Origin: Plasmopara viticola
Lineage: Eukaryota > Oomycota > Peronosporomycetes > Peronosporales > Peronosporaceae
Direction: 5' to 3'
DNA length: 64,000 nt
Assembly (NCBI GenBank): GCA_001695595.3
Contig: MBPM02000007.1
Coordinates: 248,001-312,000, forward strand
Made by a program: the position numbers and the translations under genes. A model generated the notes under the pieces. The model saw only the letters and a list, made by a program, of their open reading frames with translations, was not told the origin of the DNA and made no database searches. Positions 43,802 through 55,440 of this stretch are shown piece by piece; positions within the stretch are counted from its first letter, which is position 1; every line of letters begins with the position of its first letter.

Positions 43802-46800
43802 GAGGTGCCAAACTTATTGCGCTTCAATTAACACGAAATTGTCGAAGGTTGGACCCAGATACACCCAAAACTTGTTGATAGTATACACTCTTGGATGAAA
43901 TTTCTTTGTGGCCATTCTACGGCTAAGACAAACATGTATAAAACAAGCGTCATAGAAAGTCCTATCTGCTCTTACATTATAAAAAAGCCCAAAAAACCCA
44001 AGGTTTTCGCACTATGTGGTGTTCGGTCATAGTACAAAATACTATTAACGGAACTCCTATCGGATTCAGCACCACACAATGATTACTGTGTCATCACTGC
44101 AACTAGAGGCGAGTAAACTTCTCATAATCTTCAATGTTTGAAAAACGAACGTTAAGCATCGATTGGCTCAACATTTCGACCAGATGAGATATTTATACAC
44201 CAAATAAGGAAACAAATTTTGCCGCTACACGATACAAGGCGACCGCATACCTCTGTAATCTTTACAATTATAAAGAGACATCAAGTCTATTGGCACACCA
44301 GCTCACGCTCGTACAGACTTGAAAGCGATCTTCCAATTCCTCGAGATGAACTATCAAGTCGACAATTTATGGCCTCGAAAAACAGACATCTTAGTCTACT
44401 CAACGACAATTTATCATCTTTTCTGCGACATATAACCTTTAGGATAGTACACCGAGATGACGACATTATAACTACCAATGTTATCGAAGAGAGACGAGGC
44501 CAAATCGTCTAAAGAAAGCCCCAATTCAAAATTACTCAGGCACGACAGGCCAAATCTTTACATCTCCTATTGCAACACCCACAAAAAATTATCGAGATGC
44601 AATACATAGACAGTCTTAGCTCAACGCGTTTTGCTCGATTGCTGCCGGAGCAAAGGTACATCCGCTGGTTTAGCTGCGGTGAAGTCCGTGTCTATACCGG
44701 AGGAGGCTGACGGAGTGAGCCTTCCTTTTACCTAAGGGCTTCAAGAAGACGCTGGCAAAGATTGGCCAGGTAACCGCTGATCATTAGAAGGGTCGAGCCA
44801 CCTTACTGGAATATTTGCCTTCCAGAACTTGACAGCTTTTGGAGCAGCGTTAGACTGCTGCTTGTACAAGCAATTGTAAGCATAAAACCTTTTGTAAATT
44901 TTGGGTCGCGTCCCAAAATTTACGCGTTGGCGAACGGTTGCGATTAATCAAATGAGTCTGTCCAGCTTTTATAGGATAACAAGTCAATTTTTTTGGTCTG
45001 GAAAGTCGAATTAGACCTGGCTATGGAATGTGAGGCTTTTCGCGCACCATGTCATTTCTAGTCTTTAGCATGATCAAGTATTGCTTAGTGTTTGATAAGC
45101 ATAAGTTTGGTGTTGAGTAAAGGCTAAGTGAAATAGGTATCACCCGACCGATTACGTACAACAAGGTTTGATTATTCGCATCCTCATCCTTCTTGTGTGT
45201 ACGGCTCCTTTGAAAGGAAGTCTAGGCAAGTATAGACTCGAAGTAAATATGGAAGATTTCGAAGGTGCTAATCTCTTTACGAAGACAGATCCGTGTTGCC
45301 GTTTTTAAGGTAAAAAAGCTTCCCTATTAAGACGGCAGCCGAAGAAGTGTTCTTTACGTGGGTAGAACATAAGTATCGTAAAGCCTCCTATTTAATAAAG
45401 TTTCGCAATGTGGTATGTCACATGGTACAATCAACTGCGGGTAACAAAGTTCCACTTGCCAGTAGCAACGTCCCTCACGCGGATAACATATTTGCGCTAG
45501 CGGCGATTAACAACGCGATGCGCAGTCGATCTCTGGATATCACGAAAGCGCTCTCGATGACAAAGAGGCATGCTTAAAGGATACTCGTCAGCTCAGCTGA
45601 TGCGCTGTCAAAAGGCAGATGCATTTCGATCGAATGCATTATTATGGATATCAGACTTCCTTGACCATTGTAAAGCTGCAGTTAATCTCATCTGGCCAGA
45701 ATTTTGCGGTTTAAAATAACAACCGCTCTTGTGACTACCAATCTACTGTTCGATTTTGGCGAAGACGTTTCAAAGTAGTCTCATAGGAAACTTACGTTTA
45801 ACTTGGCTTTTAAAATGTCAAAGGATCTCAAGAATTATGTGCGCTCTTACAAAATAATGTTCTGACATGTTGTCCAGAGATCAGCTCTTTAATTTATACC
45901 GGATAAGTGAGTGAGGCACGAGATTGACAGACACAAAGCACTGTGTCACAAAGCAATGACAAGAATTTGGGCTGATTGACGCGCTCTTTGCCAAAATTAT
46001 AAGTGCGGAAGTTTGATTTTGTGCACCGTCACCAAGTTTTGGTGCTGGGAAATAATCTTAAACGGCAACGAGTTCATGCTTACGATCATTTGAATAATCA
46101 GCAAAAGTATCGATATAAAGTTTGTCAATGATTGACCACAAAATAATTTGATCAGTAGCTGCTTTTGGATTGTCACAAAGTGCTTATTTTTCTTACTAGC
46201 TCATACCCAATTTGAACGGAACTGTAACGGGCTTATTTACGCCAGCTATCTCCAGCTTTGCAGGTCATGATTCCTAATCACTATGATCGATGGGCGTGTC
46301 TTTGTGGCACATGGTATTTAATTCTCAGTAGATTCGTAAGCGGCCATGGCCATGCGTAGACCTTGAAAAAACAAAATTGTGACGACTTGACCTGCGCCAC
46401 CAATTGAAGTTATTAAGATGACATATAATTTCTTGCTATCTATTTGCACAAGTACAGCGTCGACGTTACAAAACCTTGTCTAAATTTGTCGACAAAGAAG
46501 ACCAAGAGAATCTGGAAGAGCTGGTGTGTCTTAGTGCACAAGTGACGAGCTGTCGGTATCTACATAGTGAGATACTACTAAATCAATCTCGTAGGGATTA
46601 AAATCTCTGTCGTGGTTGCGATTACGAATTCGGACGCTCATAACGACGGATTTGCATTACACTAATGCTGATTTTTCTAACAGTTCTCTCACTATAGTCT
46701 ATTGTAAAAACACAATAAATAGTCGTCCCTCGGAACGCTGCACACCAATTCTGTGACCTTGTCCCATACTAAACCTTTTTTATACTTTGAAGAAAAGCTA

Positions 46801-49800
46801 ACGATAAAGGTTCTATAGTACTTAGATTTGTGCATGAAAACGTACAAATATTAGAGCTCAAGGTGTCCAGCTTTTACTTAGTTACGAACAAGGCTGCTCT
46901 ATGAAGCAGAATTAAATTTTGTGGTCCTTCTGCCTACCGAGATTGTGTAGCGAATATCGGCGAGTAGCTTGGATGAGTAAGAAATCATAAGTTAATCAGT
47001 TCTCGACTATCTGAAAGGTCACGGCTAAGCTATAAATTGAAACGTTTCAATGGGGTTTGACAGCATAGATGACCTCACTTTTACGAGCAAGTAAGTTGTA
47101 CAATACGCTGCTCGTGCTTTGAAGTTTATGCAACGCAGTCACTATCACCAACGTCGAGAAAACAGTGTGCTTGTAGATCTTACATTGGGAGCGTGTTTGA
47201 TCGAACTATCCAATTTTGAGATTAACGTTTAGCTCACCTAGATAAAGTCAGCAATTGTTAAATGGCACTAGAGAGCCAGAGCTCAAGCTTATATTTAAAG
47301 GATCCACTGGTTGCGTAGGGTTTCGAGCCATATTGTGATCCTTATGAAACGTCGAGTTTGGCAAAGGCCAAAGCAGTAAAAACAATTTGAAAGGCTTTCC
47401 GATGTGCGTACAACGAAAAACGTTTTGAGGCTAAATATAAATGTGAGAGTCTAGAAAGAAAACTGAGCTCAAGTGGAGCCGTGACTGTATAGTAGTCTTC
47501 CATCGATAACCAAAAGCGCTGACAAGGCCTTCAATACCGGCGTATTCAGTTTATACGATAAAAAATCGAGCTATATGTGAACCCTTTGCATTAAGCTGTT
47601 GAAGCTTGCTTATTGATAGAGTTGGACAAGTGTGACAGAGTTGTTACGTACGTGAGCAAATATTATTTGGAGTACAGCTTAACGAGTGGGGTCAAATTTC
47701 AGGGTATTGTAAGAGCTACAAGGGGGTCTGAGTACTATCGGGATCATCTATCTGGATCATGCAAAGTTTTGTATATTCACAAATCATTTGGCACACACGT
47801 TGGCAGCAAATGTATGTAGACGTCGAGCGCAGAGTTAGCGTGGTGGGCTATAAAGTTGACGCACATAAGCTTGAAGGACACTAAAGCACTGTTATAGAAA
47901 TAAGTGACGCTGGTAGTATTTGAGATAATGCCATTGACAAGACACAAGCGTAAATAGAGCAGCTCGGATGCTGAACCTCCTCAACGCCGACGAGAACCCT
48001 GCTCGAGTGAGATTAAAACTTTGGTTGTTCAGAGAGGGAGCTTTGCGCCAAGAAGTGCGTTCCACGAATAAAATCTACTCTCGACGAAGTATTAAGCCCG
48101 CAAAACTTGTCATATGAAAAAAGGGCTCTAAAACATCCGATCTTATGACCCAAGCAACGCCATTATGAATGGAATGCTCACGAGGTGGGATTGCATCTAG
48201 ATCCCGCCAAAAATTGCTGTTGCTCCTGCAATATAATTGTCATCGATTGAGACTGCATTTTACTACTGCCACGCAAATATCTCATCAGCTGATACAGGCA
48301 AGTCGACAGGGTGAGGCGTTACGCATATTTAAGCAAACAAGCAAACAACGTGGTGGAATACTTACACAAGTCAGCGTCTCTTGGAGGAAAAAGAAGAGAC
48401 TTACTACGGAAAACCGACTGGTGCAGCGCACACCTGCTCAAATTTAAAACAGGGCCATACTTAATAATAAATGTCTTTTTGTGGTCGTTACATCAAGAAG
48501 GTTAACAGGACTAATTTTGAATCACCGGTCCAGTCTTGTATAACACGGTGCTGCTCATACACGGCATTCTGGAGTGGGCACTTGCATGACTTGACGCTTC
48601 TCAACAAGCGATTAAAACTGCCTCTTTAAGCGGTGATGCATATCCTCTAAAATGCTGAGTGCGACGCAGGTCTATTCTTCTTTGTATGAAGATAGCCACC
48701 TAGACTTTTTCGCATGGAGCGATGTAAACCCGTATTTTTTTTTGCTTGTGTATACATGCATATAGTTTGCACTCTCTTTGCTTGAAAGCCTTAAAAGTGA
48801 GCGCCAGACGGAGCTTTTTGTGTTTCTTTATGTGTTCTCAGAGCACAAATTGTTCAGGTGTGCCATTATAAGTGGGAGAGACCAGCTTTAAGTCCATCCT
48901 TCCAAAGAAGCGAGTACGAACGCTGCACGCACCCGATCGTCTATGGTCAAAGTTGCTTGATCCTAATCGTTTTGATTTAAGAAAGTTCAATTTTCTTTCT
49001 TATCTCAATTGTATCCTTACGCTCACCGCCTCTGACCGTGCGCAGGCGCTACTTCGAGTGTACTTGACCTGTGCTGCCTGGGCGGTAGAGCATAAACTTT
49101 GTTCGTAAAGCTCGAGCTATTGAAATTTCCACCACACAAAATGCAGTCATATTTTTCAGGACAGAAAAGCGCGAATTGCGCGACCGACAAATTAGAACAA
49201 TCCATTACAGGACCATTAAAAGAGTTTGGGTTCACAATCTACTCAAGTAGGCGTAGGATTGACTACAAAGTCCCACGAAGTAAGAAGTGGTCACTTGGCA
49301 ACTTGCACAACTAGGGCGTGCAGGATCTTTCGGGAATCAACTATTTAAAATCCGGCGGAACAGGATGCAGTGTAAAAAGTGAGTTTAAATAGAAAATTTG
49401 CATTTTTAGTCTTACGTATTAATCTGAAAAAGCGCAGAAAAATTATCGCTATGATGGCAGGAACTATTTCCTCTGTAATTTTCTTTTGGTATACTTGCCA
49501 GCTTTATGTAATAAGCCCTTACAGAATCACCAATTCTGTAATCACCAATTTACCATGACGATTAGACTTGCAATGGTGGAAGTACCGCAAAACTTCAGAT
49601 GTCAGGCACCATTATGTGCTTAGACTCAACATATTGTACCCACAAAAGATCAAATTCGAAGAAGGCGCTAGCATCCAGAGGAGTTCGAAACAAGAGATAA
49701 GAACTGTATTTCTCTAGTCTAAAGTCTTGTCAATTCGAAGTTGGTCAGGCGCCGTTCGACATTGTCAGTATTGTGTTGTCTTCACTTGGTCATGGATTGT

Positions 49801-51090
49801 GTCGACGTGATAGTACGAGCGATAAAGGACTTTCTGCAGCCCGAAGGTCTTTGTTCATGCCGCGCATGTTACAAATTCCCAATACTATGCACCCTTTTGA
49901 AGAGCGGGCTTTATTCTAAAAAAAATGCTGGAAAGTAGACAGCTTTTTCTAAATGCCCCCGAGAAAAGAAAAGCCTTTGTTTGAGACAAGATCCAAATTG
50001 TTATTGTCCCTATTACAAGAATACAGTCATTATCTATTACCTGGATCAAATGATTTATACGTTTGTGGTCACGAGCGCGCCGCGACGTTTCGGGCGCTTC
50101 TTTAAGTTGAACATGCCACAACCGCGGCCTTTTGTCCTAGCGGCACAAAGATCGGCAATTAAAAGCAATTCCAATCGCTTGACACGCCAGTATCAGGCGC
50201 CGTTTCAAGGGACCGGCCGCGTTTCAAGTAACAAGCAAACGTGTGCGCGGACGTCAGTGTGGTCGATTAGAATGGGCGAAGCTTACCGACGAAAAGGCAG
50301 CTATGCTGCAGTCTCAAACAAGGTTTATCAAGAAAAATTGTGCCCGAGCTAAAGCGCATCTCTCCAATATCTCGGTGGACCAACTTGCACAACGACAAGA
50401 GCTAGCCATCCAAAGAAGGGACACATTACCAAGTCTGGCATGGCCGCTGCAGCGATTGGGAATGTGAAGTGCGTTCCCGCAAAGTTCCCCCGCTCACTTA
50501 GAAAGGCCAGGATAAATTAGCAAAGGTTTGTAAGCCATTGACGCTATAGATTACGCCACTTTATTGCAAAACATCATGCATTTACGCAGGTTTGTCCACT
50601 AAGGCCATACATGATGCTAGCAGGGTATTTAAATTTTAGGCTCCAATTATTGCGAATAGTACACCCTTATGTAATTATGCTCTGTCCTGACGCCGGTGCG
50701 CCATACATCCCGCATAATAAGGCCACCACGCGAGTGCCTTGTCGCTCGATAGCTACAGTCGTCGCATCATTGACAAATGCCAAACCGACTTTATGGTGTC
50801 CACAATCCTCCGGGGTCAGGCATCGCTGGTTATGATACGTTGACTTCACGTTTCAAGGATACGGTGCAGTTTCGGTTGGCGTGGCAAGATCGCGCGAGGA
50901 GCCACGGAGCCTTTCGTCGCTGCAAAGATTTGCTCCTCCTCCTGCCTTGGTGTAGCCCGTCTGCTGACCACAACAATTTAGGACATCGGTGTTATTATCT
51001 ACCTCAGGTCCGACGGTGGGTCTCATTCCTACATTTACTCTCCCGGCAATACCTGCAACGCCACTTCGCTTTGAGCTCTTACGCACCAAC
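43802..51090. other. Long gene desert, second part
   Basis: About 7.3 kb with only weak relics. One is a 76-codon plus frame at 45347-45577 (FFTWVEHKYRKASYLIKF). Others are overlapping plus-strand frames at 49981-50467 in two phases (HLSNISVDQLAQRQELAI in the second) that read like one frameshifted coding region. None has a known domain. The last 300 bp are the probable 5' region of the Cys-rich repeat gene. Confidence 0.45.
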
Positions 51091-52011
51091 ATGGGTGTCC
51101 GTGCGCAGTTTAATAACAACACCAACTGCCGCAATGTCCACAACCTCCAAGTCACGGCTTCAATCCTGACTCATTTGGCCACACAACCCACCTCGGCTAT
51201 CCCCGAACGACAAAGAGTCAAACAGACACGCCTACCAAGCATTCGTTCACTCTTCACTATCAATACAGCACATAATGGTGCTGCAGTACTACCTCCACTG
51301 CATTGTGCAGTTGAGCTCATCAACCTTGGCACTCCAAACACTGTGCACCAGTCTTCTACTATCAGTCCAATCAAATCTATCGTGGGGTCCCCGACGAGCC
51401 CGGGAATGACATCTATCAGCCTCACTTATCGAGATGACCCCATTGCAACTTTAACCTCACCCATTAATACGAAAACCCGACGCCCATTGTCGCTAAGCGA
51501 TCTGCTGTCCAACGAGACACCATCCTGCCCATCAGCACATCGCTGCAGGAATGTCCATCACAGGCGCCAATGCGGAATATCGGATTGTCAAAAGTACGCA
51601 CTTACTGGCGGGTTTTGCATTCGACATGGCGGCGGGAAGCGATGCAACTATGAGGGCTGCCAGACAGTTGCACAGAGCGGAGGACGATGCAAAGCTCATG
51701 GTGGTGGCAGCAAGTGCAAAGTGGCGGGCTGCAGCAGTGTGGCACGTCGCAAAGGCTTTTGCATGACACATGGTGGAAGGCAGCAATGCAAAATCAATGG
51801 ATGCTTGAAATGTGCACATGGCGGCGGCTTTTGCATCTCGCACGGTGGCGGCAAGCGCTGCTCTGCTAAGGCTTGTGATAAGAGCGCACAGGCTGGAGGG
51901 TTCTGCTACAGCCATGGAGGTGGCAAGCGTTGCGCTGCACCTGAGTGTTTTCAAGCTGCACGCAAGGGCGGACTTTGCATTCGGCATCGCAAGCTTGCAA
52001 CGGGCATGTAG
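51091..52011 (+). CDS. Cys/His zinc-repeat protein of the oomycete 'WRKY19-like' type
   Basis: 306 residues from the first ATG at 51091. The frame is open back to 50968 but has no ATG there. The N-terminal ~150 residues are low-complexity, rich in Thr, Ser, Pro and Leu, with short motifs (LPSIRSLF, PLSLSDLLS). The C-terminal half contains six ~24-residue tandem repeats of the form C-x4-C-x3-A-x4-G-x-C-x2-HGGG (for example CNYEGCQTVAQSGGRCKAH), starting near 51560. Each repeat offers three Cys and one His, as in proteins often labelled WRKY transcription factor 19 by databases, although the WRKY domain itself is absent. Zinc binding and a nuclear role are inferred. It stands alone between deserts. 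Confidence 0.82.
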   Translation: MGVRAQFNNNTNCRNVHNLQVTASILTHLATQPTSAIPERQRVKQTRLPSIRSLFTINTAHNGAAVLPPLHCAVELINLGTPNTVHQSSTISPIKSIVGSPTSPGMTSISLTYRDDPIATLTSPINTKTRRPLSLSDLLSNETPSCPSAHRCRNVHHRRQCGISDCQKYALTGGFCIRHGGGKRCNYEGCQTVAQSGGRCKAHGGGSKCKVAGCSSVARRKGFCMTHGGRQQCKINGCLKCAHGGGFCISHGGGKRCSAKACDKSAQAGGFCYSHGGGKRCAAPECFQAARKGGLCIRHRKLATGM

Positions 52012-53578
52012 GGTTCCTGCAAAGGGTTGCAGCGACGTTTACACCTCAACGACCATCACTCACGTATTGTTTGTTTCGTGCATCTTTACTTTATTGAACA
52101 TTAACTATTAATGTTCTAATCACATTTACCAGATTCTTTTTTTCAAATATAAAATATATATTACTACCTGGTAAATAAGGTCTTTCAAATCTATTGAAAT
52201 GAAATGTAAGCCGCTTTAAATTTACGCTGTAGAGCCCGGTGCTTCCTTTCATAGACTTCTTCGTCACGACAACCAATATTGTATGCCATCCTTGATCTGT
52301 GCAGAACGGGGTTATCATTATATGTTATCAGCTGTTGGCTCTCTCGGGTGAGAACGGTCATCGCTTTCTATATAGAATTTAACAAATATTCCAATCGCTT
52401 ATTAACAGCCTGCGTGTGCGAGCTTTAGCCGCTTCTTCACCTGCTCGAGCTAGACTTTCTAACCTTTGCAAAACCGACTGACTCCCATTTTCAAAGGCGC
52501 CTCAGCTACCTTCACAAAGCGTATGCCTGATACGCACAGCAACAACATGATGACGCTAGCTTTATGGCGTCGTCTTGTCGGCGAATAAGCATTGATCGGT
52601 CACTTTAAGACCCGCCTTTGGTAATGCTGTAGTCTAAAGACTCGCTCTCTTTACGAGCATACTGGCTTGCTGCTTTTGCCTGAGAGCACACGGGAAAGGG
52701 CAACAGCTTGTCTGCACTCAATTCTAGACAAGTCAGGAGAAAGAAAGAATTGTGTGCTACGGCGAGACTAGGTGGGTCTAATGAATGATCACTCAAACGT
52801 GTACGCAATGAGCGCTTTATTTGCGTGCGTAGGAAAGGAGGAATTTATGGATATGAAGACAGATAAAACAATGTGGAGAAGATAAGGTGTATGCGGTCGG
52901 ATCCATTCAACAGCAATTCGCTCGATTTGGAGGTAAAGCCATCGTCGCACGTGAACGGTATGAAGGCAGAGCAGAGAGACAAGCAAACGGAAGCAAGCGA
53001 GCTAAAGACGATTGATCCTACATAGAAAGGTATATTGAGAGGAAGGCAATTTTCGCTTCTAGATAACAGTTACAGTCGCAGACGAGTCGGCAACGCGCAT
53101 TTCGATTGAGGCGCTGGGGATCGATTAGTGTCAATGTATACAGACGATGTGTGAAGCAGGCGCGGACAGCAACACTTCTACCTGATCACGTGGTCTCGCG
53201 ACCCTCTGCCTCCACATTTCTGGTGCAAATCGAGAGCGGCCATGGACCTGACAAACGGCGTTCACCCGGTACCATCGCGAGCAGTACTTAAGCACATTTT
53301 CTAAACAAAATTGATTTCGCAATCCAATCCGTTCATTTCTACCAATAGACGCGCCGACGCTGCGGACAATAGGCACTCACCCATTACCGTGCATTAGTTG
53401 CGTGCTCATGTTCTTGATCTAATTTTATCGTATGATATAAATTCTTACAGTAGCAGAACGATTTGGAAAAATTTTGCAGGCTGATGGTCGCGATAGTTTA
53501 TACACAAGTAGGGTTTCAGAATTTTCCACGTTCAATAGCTCCTATTCTGTTTTGTAATACTTGCGACGGCACCAAGAG
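52012..53578. other. Gene-free spacer
   Basis: 1.57 kb with only short frames (the largest 81 codons, minus, 53376-53131), none recognised. The final part is the likely promoter of the C2orf69-like gene. Confidence 0.4.
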
Positions 53579-54973
53579 ATGACTTCTTCCCATGCAACAC
53601 CAAGCAACCAGGACAGCGAAAACGAGCGCTTGTCTTTCCGACTACGCAGCCGCGGGTGGCTCCATAGGTAACAAACAAGAGCAAATCAAATGCATCATGT
53701 CCGCATTACTTACATGATTCATGTATGCAGAGAAAACGAGCTGTTCCTGTCGATTCCAAAACGCGCATCGGCAAGCTGTACCGTTATCTTCTTTCCCGGA
53801 GATGTTCAGGACTTTAGGGTAGCCATGATGACGGGTCCTTTTGCACACTACAGCGATTACTCTTACGAAGCAGTAGCGGAGCTGCTGAGTAGAAAGTTTG
53901 GAGGAGCGTCCAACGTGTGGGTAGTACGACCTCGTCGCTTTAAGCATGGTGCCTACAGCAGCTTTGACAACTTTGTGCAGACGAATGACTACGGTGCAGC
54001 TACAAAATGTACACCTGGCACATGTTGATGGGGAAGATTTGGGAGTTTTTTAATCGCCAGTTACTGATACAGACGACCCCGCAGCATCTGCTACGAAACA
54101 CTTGACAGTTTTAATGCAGAATGCACAGGCATTATTAAGACAACAAGGAGGTGCAGAACTTCATTGCTCTGAAGAGAGATTTGGACCTCTGTAACATGTT
54201 TCTCTGCTGTTAGTCAACGTGTCGACGGGGCTGCCAATGCATCTACTGGGGTTTAGCAAAGGTGGCATCGTGTTGAACCAACTCGTGACGGAGCTTGTGC
54301 GGTACTCATTTTATAAGAAACGCTCAAACAGCGGTCAAGTTCGACAGGGATCTGTGTGCGCAAGTACACGGCAATTTTTTGCAGCCGTATGTATTACCTA
54401 TTGATCAAAAGGAAGATGGGAGAATTCTTTGTGTTTATTAATACTGACCAAGTCGATGCTGTTTGGTTGTTTTGCGCAGATCAACTCTATGCATTGGCTG
54501 GATTCTGGTAATGGCTCTCTTGATGGCGCTTTGCCGACGGAAGAAGCAGCCCTGGCAGTACTTGCTCGCTATAAGTAAGCGCACGTAACTTTGTAGTCGG
54601 CATGCTGAGTTACTGATACGCTCTTGCGTATATTGTCGCAACAGACAGCTCCGGCTCTTCGTGCACGTGACTCCATATCAGTATGAAGCCAGACAGCGGC
54701 CATGGATAAGAAATGAAGTGAACAGCTTTGTTAACAAGATGAACCTCCTTGGCGCTGACGTTCAACTTATTATGTAAATACCTATTCATTTAAAAGCGAT
54801 CTGCTTATTGTCTGACTCTGTAATGTTACAGCTATTATGCAGGTGATGAGTGCTCCCTCGCATCTCATTTTCATATTCTGCACGATTTCGAGTCTAGCCG
54901 ATCATTTGTATCAAAAGATGATGACCATGTTAGTCGGCCCGGATTCGTATCAAGCAATGAGAAGAGTATTTAA
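53579..54973 (+). CDS. C2orf69-like protein (putative mitochondrial serine hydrolase)
   Basis: Seven exons (53579-53667, 53731-54008, 54061-54150, 54214-54386, 54480-54574, 54645-54773, 54832-54973) sum to 996 nt, or 331 residues. The order of conserved blocks follows animal C2orf69. They are VIFFPGDVQDFRVAM and NVWVVRPRRF, then SSFDNFVQTNDYGA, then GLPMHLLGFSKGGIVLNQL with the GxSxG nucleophile elbow. NSMHWLDSGNG, FVHVTPYQYEAR with WIRNEV, and a C-terminal AGDECSLASHFHILHDF follow. The GFSKG block is joined to the upstream block only by using the gtgcag donor at 54151. The exact reaction is unknown; the animal protein is needed for mitochondrial function. The start context is ACCAAGAGATG. 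Not next to any related gene. Confidence 0.85.
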
Positions 54974-55440
54974 ATGGATACGGTAACGGTGCATCAATAT
55001 TTATCGTGAAGTAGCGTTATAACACGCCACTGTTTAAGATTTTGGCTTTCAAATTTTTTTTAACCGGTCATTAAATTTGTGTGCTCACATGGAAGCTAAA
55101 ATAATTAGTATAGTATACTACTTTTTATCAATCGAGAGTGACTAGCGCAATTATTACAGGGGCAATTAATTCCCTCTTTCAAGGAAGTCATGATAAAAAT
55201 CAATACCACCAGTGATCATAATGTTTCAAAACTCGTGTTTACCGGGCTGCGCTTCAGGCGGCGACAACAAAAAGGGTTGCACGTCCAAATGCCGCTGAAA
55301 CACTCCCGTCAAGCCACAAAGGTCCGGTGATTCACAAAGACCTTTACTTTAACGATATAGGAAATAGTGGGTGCCATATATACTCCTATAAGCTCATTCT
55401 GGCTTTTTGTCCACAAGAATTGCGAATGAGCCTAAAAAAG
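54974..55440. other. Spacer between the C2orf69-like gene and the TIR element
   Basis: 467 bp, AT-rich 3' flank with no coding content. A CTAAAAAAG string abuts the left end of the element at 55441 and resembles the right flank. Confidence 0.4.

Noticed and set aside
50777..51169. A 130-codon plus-strand frame overlapping the start of the Cys-rich repeat gene.
   Set aside because: It overlaps in another phase and I found no splice junction that would join it to the repeat frame. The motif-bearing frame is the other one.
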